From Petrolisthes cinctipes (Eukaryota > Arthropoda > Malacostraca > Decapoda > Porcellanidae), in assembly GCA_033782935.1 (NCBI GenBank), contig JAWQEG010000710.1:558001-622000 (forward strand): 64,000 bases of DNA, in the 5' to 3' direction. Shown here piece after piece: positions 1 through 10,691 of this stretch (positions are counted from its first letter, which is position 1; each line of letters starts with the position of its first letter). The notes beneath the pieces were generated by a model. The model was not told the origin of the DNA and made no database searches. It worked only from the letters and a program-made list of their open reading frames with translations. The position numbers were made by a program, and so were the translations under genes.

Positions 1-1758
1 TATCTCAAATTCAGGATCAAAACACCCGAAAATTCGATATTTATGGGTCCCATAAGCGATCTGTACATGCTTACTCAATGTTAGAATATTTTCAAAACAC
101 AGGCACAAAAACAAGTTGAAAATCGATATTTTAGGTGCCCAAAATCGATATGTGCATGCATCTTCTGTATCCGTTTATGTCCCAAATTCAGGCTTAAAAC
201 ACCCTAAAATTCGATATTTTTGGGTCCCGAAAGCGATCTGTACATGCCTACTCAGAAAAAGAATGTTCTCAAAATATAAGCCCAAAACATGCTGAAAATC
301 TATATTTTATGTGCCCAAAGTCGATATGTGCATGCATCTTCTGTACCCGTTTATATCTCAAATTCAGGCTCAAAACACCCGGAAATTCGATATTTTTTGG
401 TCCCAGAAGCTATCTGTACACGCCTACTCAGTGTTAGAATATTTTCAAAATACACGCCAAAAACATTCTGGAAATCAATATTTTAGGTTCCCAAAGTTAA
501 TATGTGCATGCATTTTCTGTATCCATTTCTATCCCATATTCGTGCTCAAAACATCCAAAAAATCGATATTTTTGGGCCCCAAAAGCTATCTGTACATGCC
601 TACTCCGTGTTAGAGTATTTTCAAGATACAGGCCCAAAACATGCTGAAAATCGATATTTTAGTTGCCGAAAGTCAATATGTGTATGCATCATCTGTACCC
701 GTTTATATCTCAAATTCAGGCTTAAAACACCCGAAAATTCGATATGTTTTGGTCCAAGAAGCGATCTGTACATGCATACTCAGTGCTATAATATTTTCAG
801 AATATAAGCTCAAAACATGCAAAAAAATCGATATTTTAGGTGCCCAAAGTCAATATGTGTATGCATCTTCTGTACCCTTTTATATCCCACATTCTGGCTC
901 AAAACACCAGAAAATTCTATATTTTTGGGTCCCATAAGCGATCTGTACATGCCTACTCAATCTTAGAATATTTTCAAAATACAGGCAGAAAAACAAGTTA
1001 AAATCGATATTTTAGGTGCCCAAGTCAATATGTGGTTGCATCTTCTGTACCCATTTACATCCCAAATTCAGGCTTAAAACACCCTAAAATTCGATATTTT
1101 TGGGTCCCATAAGCGATCTGTACATGCCTAATCAATGTTAGAATATTTTCAAAATATAGGCCAAAAACATGCTAAAAATCGATATTTTAGGTGTCCAAAG
1201 TCGATATGTGTATGCATCTTCAGTACCGTTTTATATCTCAAATTCAGGCTCAAAACACCCGAAAATTCTATATTTTTATGTCCCAGAAGCAATCTGTACA
1301 TGCCTACTCCTTCCTAGAATGTTTTCAGGATACAGACCTAACATGCTCAAAATCGATATTTTAGGTGCAAAAAGTCGATATGTGCATGCATCTTCAGTAC
1401 CCGTTGATATCTCAAATTCAGACTTAAAACACCCGAAAATTCGATATTTTTGGGTCCCGGAATTGATCTGTACATGCCTACTCAGTGCAAGAATTTTTTC
1501 AATATATAGGCCCAAAACATGCTGAAAATCGATATTTTAGGTGCCAAAGTCGATATGTGAATGCATCTTCAGTACCCGTTAATATCTCAAATTCAGGCTC
1601 AAAACACCCGAAAATTCGATATTTTTGGGTCCCAGGAGAGTTCTGTACATGCCTACTCACTAATAGAATTATTTCAAAATACAGGCCCAAAACATGTTTA
1701 AAATCGATATTTTAGGTTTCCAAAGTTGATATGTGCATGTATCTTCTGTACCCGTTTA
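1..1758 (+). repeat. Satellite A higher-order repeat, 10 units, copy 1
   Basis: Bases from 1 onward recur from 1759 with an offset of 1757-1758 bp, which is ten 176-bp units. Diagnostic variants are shared by both copies: TTTATGGGTCCCATAAGCG near 48 and 1798, CATTCTGGAAATCAATATT near 463 and 2221, and the GATATGTTTTGGTCCAAGAA variant near 741 and 2498. Copy 1 has an uninterrupted TTA site at 1074-1076 where copy 2 carries the MITE, so it serves as an empty-site reference. Confidence 0.85.
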
Positions 1759-2830
1759 TATCTCAAATTCAGGATCAAAACACCCGAAAATTCGATATTT
1801 ATGGGTCCCATAAGCGATCTGTACATGCCTACTCAATGTTAGAATATTTTCAAAACACAGGCACAAAAACAAGTTGAAAATCGATATTTTAGGTGCCCAA
1901 AATCGATATGTGCATTCATCTTCTGTATCCGTTTATGTCCCAAATTCAGGCTTAAAACACCCTAAAATTCGATATTTTTGGGTCCCGGAAGCGATCTGTA
2001 CATGCCTACTCAGAAAAAGAATGTTCTCAAAATATAAGCCCAAAACATGCTGAAAATCTATATTTTATGTGCCCAAAGTCGATATGTGCATGCATCTTCT
2101 GTACCCGTTTATATCTCAAATTCAGGCTCAAAACACCTGGAAATTCGATATTTTTGGGTCCCAGAAGCTATCTGTACACGCCTACTCAGTGTTAGAATAT
2201 TTTCATAATACACGCCAAAAACATTCTGGAAATCAATATTTTAGGTTCCCAAAGTTAATATGTGCATGCATTTTCTGTACCCATTTCTATCCCATATTTG
2301 TGCTCAAAATATCCAAAAAATCGATATTATTGGGCCCCAGAAGCTATCTGTACATGCCTACTCCGTGTTAGAGTATTTTCAAGATACAGGCCCAAAACAT
2401 GCTGAAAATCGATATTTTAGGTGCCGAAAGTCAATATGTGTATGCATCATCTGTACCCGTTTATATCTCAAATTCAGGCTCAAAACACCCGAAAATTCGA
2501 TATGTTTTGGTCCAAGAAGCGATCTGTACATGCATACTCAGTGCTAAAATATTTTCAGAATATAAGCTCAAAACATGCTAAAAATCGATATTTTAGGTGC
2601 CCAAAGTCAATATGTGTATGCATCTTCTGTACCCTTTTATATCCCAAATTCTGGCTCAAAACACCAGAAAATTCGATATTTTTGGGTCCCATAAGCGATA
2701 TGTACATGCCTACTCAATGTTAGAATATTTTCAAAATACAGGCAGAAAAACAAGTTAAAATCGATATTTTAGGTGCCCAAGTCAATATGTGCTTGCATCT
2801 TCTGTACCCATTTACATCCCAAATTCAGGC
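1..2830 (+). repeat. Satellite A tandem array, block 1 (about 176-bp unit)
   Basis: Head-to-tail array of an AT-rich unit of about 176 bp (175-178). Landmarks recurring in every unit are CGATATTTTAGGTGCCCAAA, TGCATGCATCTTCTGTACCC, CAGGCTCAAAACACCCGAAA, TTCGATATTTTTGGGTCCCA and GATCTGTACATGCCTACT. The array is already in progress at base 1, so it extends beyond the window. A type-2 linker (CACAAAAACAAGTTGAAAAT in place of CCCAAAACATGCTGAAAAT) marks some units and gives length variants. No coding function is inferred. The block ends at a TTA target site at 2831-2833, where a MITE is inserted. Confidence 0.97.
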
Positions 2831-4100
2831 TTAGGGAGACACCACACTCCAACACCCTATCTGCGCTCCTGTTAATTTTAGAAGCAAAGGCTTTTTGCCA
2901 TCGTAATCCTCGTTTGGTTTTACATATACTGACCAATTTTCATTACAATCGAGCAACAAATAATATTTTTCCCAACACTTTTAAAATTATTTTGTAAAAA
3001 ATTAACAAAAAAAAAACTATGGGTCAGAATTGCATAAGATTTATGTGGACTATCCTCTGATATATAGCAACACTGCTCCAGAGCCAAAATTCCATTATCA
3101 CTGCTATAAATGGGAAAATTCCTCGCCTGAAATTGTTGAAATTTTTTTTCGCCAGAAACGTTTGGGAAAAAATTCGCCAAAACAAAAATAATCCTTTTAG
3201 ATCGAAATCCAAACTGCAAACTGTGCTCATATATACGTATAACACGTGTAAATCATATTCATTGACAAAACGTCAATACCCTTCGTGTTGTTTGCTTTTT
3301 TAGTGGAGAAATTTAAAAAAAAATACAAAAAAATCACTTTGAAACTAAAATCACTAGGAAATGCTTCAGTTAGTGCTCTATACTTCCATTCTCTTCGGCA
3401 TGGCCTAGACTATAGAGCATGAAGAAGTGGCTGTTTATAGGGGTAACTATTGATTTTTGGTGATTATTTTAATGCGAAAATTTTTTTAGTTTCTGCTTCT
3501 CGTTTTTTATGACGTAAGGTAGTGTGGTGTCCTCTTAAAACACCCGAAAATTCGATATTTTTGGGTCCCATAAGCGATCTGTACATGCCTAATCAAAGTT
3601 AGAATATTTTCAAAATATAGGCCCAAAACATGCTAAAAATCGATATTTTAGGTGTCCAAAGTCGATATGTGTATGCATCTTCAGTACCGTTTTATATCTC
3701 AAATTCAAGGCTCAAAACACCCGAAAATTCTATATTTTTATGTCCCAGAAGCAATCTGTACATGCCTACTCCTTCCTAGAATGTTTTCAAGATACAGACT
3801 CAACATGCTCAAAATCGATATTTTAGGTGCAAAAAGTCGATATGTGCAAGTATCTTCAGTACCCGTTTATATCTCAAATTCAGGCTTAAAACACCCGAAA
3901 ATTCGATATTTTTGGGTCCCAGAAGCGATCTGTACATGCCTACTCAGTGCAAGAATTTTTTCAATATATAGGCCCAAAACATGCTGAAAATCGATATTTT
4001 AGGTGCCCAAAGTCGATATGTGCATGCATCTTCTGTACCCGTTTATATCTCAAATTCAGGCTCAAAACACCCGAATATTTTATTTTATTTTTGCCCAGAA
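1759..4100 (+). repeat. Satellite A higher-order repeat, copy 2, split by a MITE
   Basis: This is the second copy of the ten-unit block. It matches 1-1073 up to the TTA at 2831. After the MITE it resumes at 3535 as a match to 1074 onward, sharing for example the CTTCCTAGAATGTTTTCA variant near 1312 and 3773. The right edge is approximate because similarity declines gradually over several units. Confidence 0.7.
2834..3534. mobile_element. Non-autonomous PIF/Harbinger-like MITE
   Basis: A 701-bp non-satellite insert flanked by a direct TTA (2831-2833 and 3535-3537). The paralogous empty satellite site at 1074-1076 has a single TTA. The ends are short inverted repeats around GACACCACACT (left GGGAGACACCACACT, right read inwards GAGGACACCACACT). 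A three-base TTA/TAA duplication is characteristic of PIF/Harbinger elements, and the small size and lack of a credible ORF indicate a transposase-dependent MITE. The interior is AT-rich with A- and T-runs. The longest open frames (99 and 74 codons, minus strand) show no recognisable domain. Family assignment rests on TSD and end structure only. Confidence 0.72.
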
Positions 4101-6279
4101 ACGATCTGTACATGCCTACTCAGTGACAGAATATTTTCAAAATACAGACCCAAAACATGCTGAAAATTGATATTTCAGGTGCCCAAAGTCGATATGTGCA
4201 TGCATCTTCAGTACCCGTTTATATATCAAATTCAATCTCAAAACACCCGAAAATTCGATATTTTTGGGTCCCAGAAGCGATCTGTTCCTGCCTACTCCAT
4301 GTTAGAGTATTTTCATAATACAGGCCCAAAATATGCTGAAAATCGATATTTTAGGTGCCCAAAGTCAATATGTGTATGCATCTTCTGTACCCGATTATAT
4401 CTCAAATTCAGGCTCAAAACACCCGAAAATTCAATATTTTTTGGGTCCCAGAAGCTATCTGTACATGCCTATTCCGTGTTAGAGTTTTTTCAAAATAAAG
4501 GCCAAAAACATGCTGAAAATCGATATATTAGGTGCCCAATGTCGATATGTGCATGCATTTTCTGTACCCTTTTATATTTAAATTCAGGATTAAAATACCC
4601 AAAAATTCGATATTTTTGGGTTCCAGAAGCGATCTCTCCAGGCCTACTCAATGCTAGAATATTTTCAAATTTTAGGCCGAAAACATGCTGAAAATCGATA
4701 TTTTAGGTGTCCAAAGTCGATATGTGCATGCATCTTCAGTACCCGTTTATATCTCAAATTCAGGCTCAAAACACCCGAATATTCGATTTTATTTTGGCCC
4801 CAGAAGTGATCTGTACATGCCTACTCAGTGACAGAAAATTTTCAAATAACAGACCCAAAACATGCTGAAAATCGATATTTTAGGAGCCCAAAGTCGATAT
4901 GTGTATGTATCTTCTGTACCCGTTTATATCTCAAATTCAGGCTCAAAACACCCGAAAATTCTATATTTTATGTCCCAGAAGCAATCTGTACATGCCTACT
5001 CCTTCCTAGAATGTTTTCAAGATACAGACTCAACATGCTCAAAATCGATATTTTAGGTGCAAAAAGTCGATATGTGCATGCATCTTCAGTACCTGTTTAT
5101 ATCTCAAATTCAGGCTTAAAACACCCGAAAATTCGATATTTTTAGGTCCCAGAAGCGATCTGTACATGCCTACTCAGTGCAAGAATTTTTTCAATATATA
5201 GGCCCAAAACATGCTGAAAATCGATATTTTAGGTGCCCAAAGTCGATATGTGCATGCATCTTCTGTACCCGTTTATATCTCAAATTCAGGCTCAAAACAC
5301 CCGAAAATTCGATATTTTTGGGTCCCAGAAGCGATATGTACATGCCTACTCAATGTTAGAATATTTTCAAAACACAGGCACAAAAACAAGTTGAAAATCT
5401 ATATTTTAGGTGCCCGAAATCGATATGTGAATGCATCTTCAGTACCCGTTTATATCTCAAATTCTGGCTCAAAACACCCGAAAATTCGATATTTTTGGTT
5501 CCCAGAAGCGATCTGTACATGCCTACTCCGTGTTAGAGTATTTATAAAATACAGGCCTAAAACATGCTGAAAATCGATATTTTAAGTGCCCAAAGTCAAT
5601 ATGTGTATGCATCTTCTATACCCGTGTATATCTCAAATTCAGGCTGAAAACACCCGAAAATTTAAATTTTTTGGTTCCCAGAAGCGATCTGTACATGCCT
5701 ACTCCGTTGTAGAGTATTTTCAAAATACAGGCCCAAAACATGCTGAAATTCGATATTTTAGGTGCCAAAAGCAATATGTGTATTCATCTTTTCTACCCGT
5801 TTATATCTCAAATTCAGGCTCAAAACACCCGAAAACTCGATATTTTTGGTTATAATAAGCGATCTGTACATGCCTACTCAGTGACAGAATATTTTCAAAT
5901 TACAGACCAAAAACATGCTGAAAATCGATATTTTAGGTACCCAAAGTCGATATGTGCATGCATCATCAGTACACATTTATATCTCAAATTCAGGCTCAAA
6001 ACATCCAAAAAAAACGATATTTTTGGGTCCAAGAAGCGATTTGTACATGCCTACTCAGCGCTAGAATATTTTCAAAATTTAGGCCCAAAACATGCTGAAA
6101 ATCGATATTTTAGGTACCCAAAATCGATATGTGCATGCATCTTCTGTACCCGTTTATGTCCCAAATTCAGGCTCAAAACACCCTAAAATTCGATATTTTT
6201 GGGTCCAAAAAGCGATCTGTACATGCCTACTCAATGTTAGAATATTTTCAAAACACAGGCACAAAAACAAGTTGAAAAT
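3535..6279 (+). repeat. Satellite A tandem array, block 2
   Basis: Continuation of the 176-bp array between the MITE and the DIRS element, about 15-16 units. An internal duplication of roughly 1.23 kb (seven units) links the variant-rich units near 3720-3960 to those near 4940-5200, both carrying CTTCCTAGAATGTTTTCAAG and a GTGCAAAAAGTCG variant. The last unit is of the type-2 linker class and ends in GTTGAAAAT, the DIRS target. Confidence 0.95.
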
Positions 6280-6537
6280 AGTGCATTTGTCGCGGCTTCT
6301 AGCCGCTTAAATTGTATTTATTGGTTGTGAAACCAGCACAGCTGGATTGCTATAGAATAGGCCCCTTCACAAGCCCAGGCCCCGTATAGGCATAATCTGG
6401 GTTGGAAGGGTCAATTCCGTGACGTTCATCAGAAGTAAATAAAATTCAAATCTGGCGCTGTACTGATAGTGGAGCCACCTGGTGGTGGCGAGGTGAGGTA
6501 TTAAGCCCCTCCTCCGCTGAATACCGCTCGCTCACTC
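6280..6537 (-). repeat. DIRS left (3') inverted terminal repeat
   Basis: It consists of a unique outer 47 bp (6280-6326) followed by 211 bp (6327-6537) that is the near-perfect inverse of 13131-13341 at the other end. The outer 67 bp including the AAT core (6277-6343) is also inverted at 6591-6657 with two mismatches, so this end can fold into a hairpin of about 380 bp. In the DIRS1 model the outer non-shared part is what the internal complementary region templates. Confidence 0.9.
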
Positions 6538-6590
6538 CAATGAGAAAGAAGTGAGTGCCTGCCGCATCGAGAGGTGGGTGGGACAGTAAA

Positions 6591-6693
6591 AGCTGTGCTG
6601 GTTTCACAATCAATAAATACAATTTAAGCCGCTAGAAGCCGCGACAAATGCACTATTATTGGTATAGTGAAACCAGCACAGCTGGATTGCTAT
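6591..6693 (-). repeat. DIRS internal complementary region (circle-junction template)
   Basis: 6591-6657 is the reverse complement of the left outer end. 6655-6693 is the reverse complement of the right outer end (13315-13353). The two overlap in one shared ATT at 6655-6657. It therefore spells the head-to-tail junction that would form if the two element ends were joined in a circle. This is the defining DIRS1-group feature and is thought to prime or template completion of the circular DNA. Confidence 0.88.
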
Positions 6694-6999
6694 GCATGCG
6701 ATGCGGTAGGTGGGAGGTGAGGTGGAGGCAATCACGTGCTAGTTAAGAGTGGTTGAGAGCGGAGGGCAGGAAAGGTAACCGAGCCCGGTGAGGCAGAAGC
6801 TAACACCCCTCCCGACACTGGCTAGGTGAGTAGCCGTGGTGGGGCAGAAGTAGCTTATACCATATAACCGTAGACCATTCTGTTATAGACCAGAATTGTT
6901 ACACATAAAGTCTTTATAGGCAGACTCGAGGGTTCGGGTCTAGGAGAGGAGGGGGGAGGTGCCCATGGCAAACCCCCCCCCCCCCTCCTTCCCCCCCCC

Positions 7000-7005
7000 T
7001 TTATT
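7000..7005 (-). terminator. Possible polyadenylation signal AATAAA (distal)
   Basis: AATAAA on the minus strand, 266 bases past the recombinase stop and immediately followed by G-rich tracts. G/U-rich downstream elements commonly accompany polyadenylation sites. A second AATAAA at 7173-7178 is closer to the stop. Confidence 0.35.
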
Positions 7006-7172
7006 CAAGTCTTCTGAGTTAGGGCTATGGCCCTCGCTCAGGTAATGTGATCCCGAGGGGATGAAGGAGGACACTAGGATCCAGATATCCTGTGTAATAA
7101 TATCTCCTGTCAATCATCATAGTAAAGTAATTGTTTGGAAAATGAATACACAAGAATTCCGTAACAATGTAA

Positions 7173-7178
7173 TTTATT
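7173..7178 (-). terminator. Possible polyadenylation signal AATAAA (proximal)
   Basis: AATAAA on the minus strand, 92 bases after the recombinase stop codon. The spacing is reasonable for a short 3' UTR, but no transcript evidence is available. Confidence 0.3.
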
Positions 7179-7270
7179 TTTGTCTCCCTCACCATATGTA
7201 CACGTAAAGAATGGGGATGAGCATGAAGTTGTACAAGATGTGGATGAGGTATGGGATGATGTGACGGGAC

Positions 7271-8284
7271 TTAAATCACCCGACCTTTTCTCTTCGGGCG
7301 GCCCCTCCCCCCCATGTGTCTCCCGCGGGGACCCTGGGGAATAGAAGGTGGAGTACCCATAGCCACACAGGGGTTAGGGGAGAGCGAGTGGAACAGGTAC
7401 CTCGTCCTGAAGGAGGAAGTGGACGCCCAGCCCCCCAAATCCCTGACCCTCTCCACCGAGTGAGTCCTGAGGAAGGCGAGGGAGGCGGCCACGCCCCTAA
7501 CGCTGTGAGCCCTCGGGGCGTGTCCGGGATCCCCGTTCTCTATCACTCGGCAGAGAAGGCGAGCGATTGACCTAGGGAAGAGAGGGTTACCGGACCTAGA
7601 GTTGTAGAAGAGGTGGTCCGGAGAAGCCCCTCTCGTCGCCTCCACGTATGCTACAAAGGCGTGGACTGGGCAGAGGGGGTGGAAATTTCCATCCCTCAGG
7701 AACGAGGGTACTGCGAGAGGGCCAATTCTGTCATCAGCCTGCTCGTTCTTAGCTAGAAAAGCAGGAGAGGGGGAAATGGTTAAGGAAGTAAGGTTAGGGG
7801 TTACTGAAGAAAAGGCTGTGTGACGGGTCAGGGCTGCCAACTGAGAAGCCCTGTAACCTGTAGCTAAGGCGAGCAGGAAGAGAGCTTTCTGGAGGAGGTG
7901 ACAAACCTCCAGAGGGACCCCCTCGAAGGTCAGGTAGGAAAGGACGCGATGAAGGGACCAGGAGGGTGTCTGGGCCCGGTGAGGTGCGGTCCCCGCCCGA
8001 ATCCCCATCCTCAGGAGAGAGAGAGGCCTCTCCGAAACCTTAATGTTAAAACCCAGGAGGAGGGGATCAGACAGGGCTGCGTGATGCGCAAGCACCGTCG
8101 CCGGGGCCCTGTTGGTGGAATCGGCGAGCCACATGAGGAATTCCAGGACTGTGTCCTCCGAGATGACCCTGGAGGGGTGTCTTCGCAAGAAGTCCTGGAA
8201 TCTTTTCCAGCACGATTCGTATTGTCGCACCGACGACTGACGATGAGCCCTCAACATCTTGTCCACTGTCTCCTTAGTGAACAT
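7271..8284 (-). CDS. DIRS tyrosine recombinase (integrase), open reading frame
   Basis: The gene encodes 337 residues from the ATG at 8284. It is the enzyme that inserts the circular DIRS DNA intermediate by strand exchange through a covalent 3'-phosphotyrosine. Residues 1-95 form an all-helical core-binding (SAM-like) domain with SVRQYESCWKRFQDFL at 18-33. The catalytic domain follows, with Arg145 in ATGYRASQL, a candidate Lys179 in LAKNE, His260 and Arg263 in HSVRG, Trp286 in GGW and the nucleophile Tyr296 in RYLF. All expected residues are present. The tail GRGRPKRKGRV at 326-336 is basic and could be a nuclear localisation signal. The frame is open much further upstream (to 9871), but that part is the RT gene read out of frame; this ATG is the first methionine before the homologous region. 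It overlaps the RT gene end by 34 bases in a different frame, a usual DIRS arrangement. No stop or frameshift is visible. Confidence 0.9.
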   Translation of the reverse strand: MFTKETVDKMLRAHRQSSVRQYESCWKRFQDFLRRHPSRVISEDTVLEFLMWLADSTNRAPATVLAHHAALSDPLLLGFNIKVSERPLSLLRMGIRAGTAPHRAQTPSWSLHRVLSYLTFEGVPLEVCHLLQKALFLLALATGYRASQLAALTRHTAFSSVTPNLTSLTISPSPAFLAKNEQADDRIGPLAVPSFLRDGNFHPLCPVHAFVAYVEATRGASPDHLFYNSRSGNPLFPRSIARLLCRVIENGDPGHAPRAHSVRGVAASLAFLRTHSVERVRDLGGWASTSSFRTRYLFHSLSPNPCVAMGTPPSIPQGPRGRHMGGRGRPKRKGRVI

Positions 8285-10554
8285 TTTGCTGAGGACTCCC
8301 CGTAGAAACTCCAAGCGTGTAGTTTCAGTGACGCTTGGAGTGGTGCAGACAGGGTGCTGGAGAGGCACGCCGATCCCAACTGAAGGGGATGAGGGCACCA
8401 CCGGGACAACTCTCCGAACCACGGCTGTGCTGGCCAGAGGGGGGCTATGAGGAGAACCCTCCCCCTGAACGTGCGCAGCTTGAGGATCGCCTTCAGGAGG
8501 ACTGAAGTGGCTGGGGGTGGGAAGAGGTAGAGATGACCCCACCTGTTCCAGTCCTCCGTGAAGGCGTCCGGGCCTCCCGCCTCTGTTCTGGATGAGAATG
8601 TCAGGAACAGAGGGAGTAGGGCCGTGGATGGGGAGGCGAATAGGTCCACCTTCGGTGTCCTGTAGCGAAGGCAGAGAGACTCGAACACAAGGGGACGCAG
8701 TTGCCACTCGACTGACGTCCCCCTGAACCTGGATAGGGCGTCCGCCCAATCGTTCTCCCGCACTGGCACGTAGCGGGCCGAGAGGTGAATGTCCCTCTTG
8801 GCCGCTATTGCGAAAATCTGTTCTGACAGGGACAGGAGAATTTCCGACCGTGCGGTGCCCTGTTTCTGTAGGCACTGCACGGCCGCAACGTTGTCCATAT
8901 CGAAGCGGACGCCTATCCTGGCAAACTGAGGGTGTCTGTTGAGCCATTCCTTCGCTACCATCAACTCCCGGGCGTTGATGTGCAGTAGCCTTTCCCCTTC
9001 CTTCCATCCCCCGCACCGTTGATGTCCCAGGCAAGACTGGTATCCCCAGCCTACGTCCGATGCGTCTGTCGCCACCGTGATCCCCGGGGGAGGGAACACC
9101 CAGGGGACCTGCTGACGCAGGGCACCGGGACGTAGCCAGGGGCGAAGGAGGCGGTGGAGAGAGGGGGACACTTGCCTGGGAAGGTCCCTGTGTGCGGGGG
9201 ACAGGTGGAGGTTTACCTCCCGCGTCAGCCTCCTGTGTTTCAATCGTCCCAGGGGCATTGCAGGGGCCGCGAAATTTAGGGACCCGAGCAATGATTCCCA
9301 CTGGCGGCGAGAGAAAGTACGGGAAAAATGCGCCTGGCGGACGTGGCGGAGGGTCCGGCAGGCGTTGTCTGGAGCGAGAGAGAGGGTGGCCGAAAGAGAG
9401 TCCCACTCTATTCCTAGCCAACACAGCTTGCGAGTGGGGGTGAGAGAGGACTTGGGGATGTTCAACAGGAACCCCATTTCCTCTAGCACTCCCCTCGCTA
9501 CCCGGACGTTGTTTGCTACCTGCTCCTTGGAAGGGGCGTGAAACAACCAATCGTCCAGGTACATGAGGGTGGGAACACCCGCCTCTGCCAGACGGGATGC
9601 CACCACCCTCACAAGTTTTGTGAAGACTCGCGGAGCTAGAGAAAGACCGAAAGGGAGCCTGGTAAACTGGAACGTCTCGGTCCCCACCTGGAAGGCCAGA
9701 AAACGGCGAAACCTGGGGTGGATCGGGACGTGCCAGTACGCATCCTTGAGATCCAGGGATGCTAACCAGTCTCCCTTCCTCAGAACTGTGCGGACCTGAG
9801 CAACCGAAACCATCCTGAAATGTAAAGTTTTCACGAATTTGTTTAGCTTGCTCAGGTCCATCACCAATCACGTTTTTCCCTGGTCCTTTTTGGGGACCGT
9901 GAATAAACGAGAAAGAAAGACCCTTCCCGTCGCCCGCTCCACTACCCCTTTTTCCCGCATTTCTAACACATGCGGGACGACCGAAAGTGACACTTTGGTT
10001 GAGGCAGGAGGTAGACGTAGTGGCTGTAACGGGAAGAGACAGGTGTCAGTGAGAGTACCGTTAATCCTAATCCCCCGGGGCCCAAGGGACCCGGAGTGGT
10101 TGGAGGGTAAATGACGGGAGAGGCAGAGATTTTGACCGCAAGGGAAAATCTGATTTTGACCTAACGGTAACCCAAGGACGGGATTAGGCATAATTCATAT
10201 GTCAGAATAGGAAAGATGACAGTTACTCACCGGAACAGTAATCCAGGGCCATGACAGGCCCTGGCGAATTATCCTTGCTGCCCAGCCGTGGGTGGGCCAG
10301 GCTGCTGACCACCCTGTGAGGCAGCCCAGAGTGGGACCCTCAAGTGGAGCGGTCCTTCTGGGAGGGGTGGTTGAAGGAGGACTTGGGCTTGGAGTAGGAC
10401 TTGGAGCCCTGTCTCCTTCCCCGAAACGGCTGCTGGCCCCTCTGGGAGGGCCTGTTGTGTGCTCTCGGGGGAGTGGGATAGGAGGGCCTCGGTAGCCTGG
10501 AGGGCTGGGAGGGCCTCCGGGGCTGGTAGGCTGGTCTGGCTGGCTGTGGGGCAT
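8251..10554 (-). pseudogene. DIRS reverse transcriptase-RNase H-methyltransferase-like polyprotein, one in-frame stop
   Basis: The gene copies element RNA into DNA and removes the RNA strand. I place it as two exons, 10231-10554 (ATG at 10554, inside the gag tail in another frame) and 8251-10023, joined in phase across a 207-bp intron. A TGA at 9868-9870 interrupts the frame just after the VPKKD motif of the fingers; a single CGA-to-TGA change would explain it. From 9867 on 538 codons are open. Numbered from there, RT motifs are LDLKDAYWHVPIHP (38-51), LPFGLSLAPRVFTK (71-84) and YLDD (103-106). RNase H has ATDAS (266-270), Glu301, Asp323/Asp325 and WADALSR (374-380). Residues about 405-490 (VDLFAS, DAF..DW, LIAPLWPAQPW) resemble the Dam-like methyltransferase segment of DIRS1 elements. 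All catalytic aspartates are kept, so the copy looks young. Confidence 0.88.
10024..10230 (-). other. Predicted intron 4, in the RT gene (207 bp)
   Basis: The donor is CCG|GTGAGTAAC and the acceptor is a pyrimidine-rich stretch ending CCGTTACAG|CC. Removal joins two whole codons in the same frame and connects the upstream conserved-looking stretch (GLSWPWIT) to the LPPAS segment before the RT fingers. A weaker internal acceptor near 10154 would give a different frame and is less likely. Confidence 0.65.
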
Positions 10555-10559
10555 GTGGC

Positions 10560-10691
10560 CTACGGACAAACAGAATGATTAGGAACCAAAGTAGACCCGA
10601 AAATCCTTTCATTTCACCCCCGTGACAACTCGGGTAAGACGAACACGAGAGGTACTTACTTGGAGGTGGAGGGTTTTGGTAAATTGATTAC
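10560..10691 (-). other. Predicted intron 3, in gag (132 bp)
   Basis: The donor is CAGCG|GTAATC and the acceptor is CTGTTTGTCCGTAG|GCC after a pyrimidine tract. The split codon CG+G is rebuilt as Arg and the frame continues into the Pro/Arg-rich tail; without splicing the frame meets TAA at once. A stronger-looking GTAAGTACC lies a little downstream but would leave that stop in the message. Confidence 0.65.

Larger units (their letters stand above)
6694..7270 (-). other. DIRS 3' noncoding region
   Basis: No supported ORF lies between the recombinase stop and the internal complementary region. It holds two minus-strand AATAAA polyadenylation motifs (TTTATT on the plus strand at 7173-7178 and 7000-7005). 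It also holds a striking poly-C stretch of 13 C at 6973-6985 and 9 C at 6991-6999, which is poly-G in the transcript sense. The region 6697-6960 is purine-rich on the plus strand. Which signal is used cannot be told from sequence. Confidence 0.6.

Noticed and set aside
2920..3245. Two overlapping minus-strand open frames of 99 and 73 codons in the Harbinger-like MITE
   Set aside because: No transposase or Myb features are visible and composition is AT-biased; chance frames are likely.
289..6310. Many 60-174 codon open frames in satellite A, such as the families starting MLKIDILGAQ or MPKVDMCMH
   Set aside because: They repeat with the 176-bp period, overlap in several frames, and 176 is not a multiple of three, so no single protein repeat could be maintained. 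They are stop-poor frames of an AT-rich satellite.
6280..6657. A separate 380-bp MITE with 67-bp inverted ends next to the DIRS element
   Set aside because: Its inner part is the DIRS terminal repeat and its right end continues into a copy of the other DIRS tip. The internal complementary region of a DIRS element explains all of it.
8285..9871. N-terminal half of the 866-codon minus-strand frame upstream of the recombinase
   Set aside because: It is the RT-RNase H gene read in another frame. Only the part after 8284 has recombinase features.
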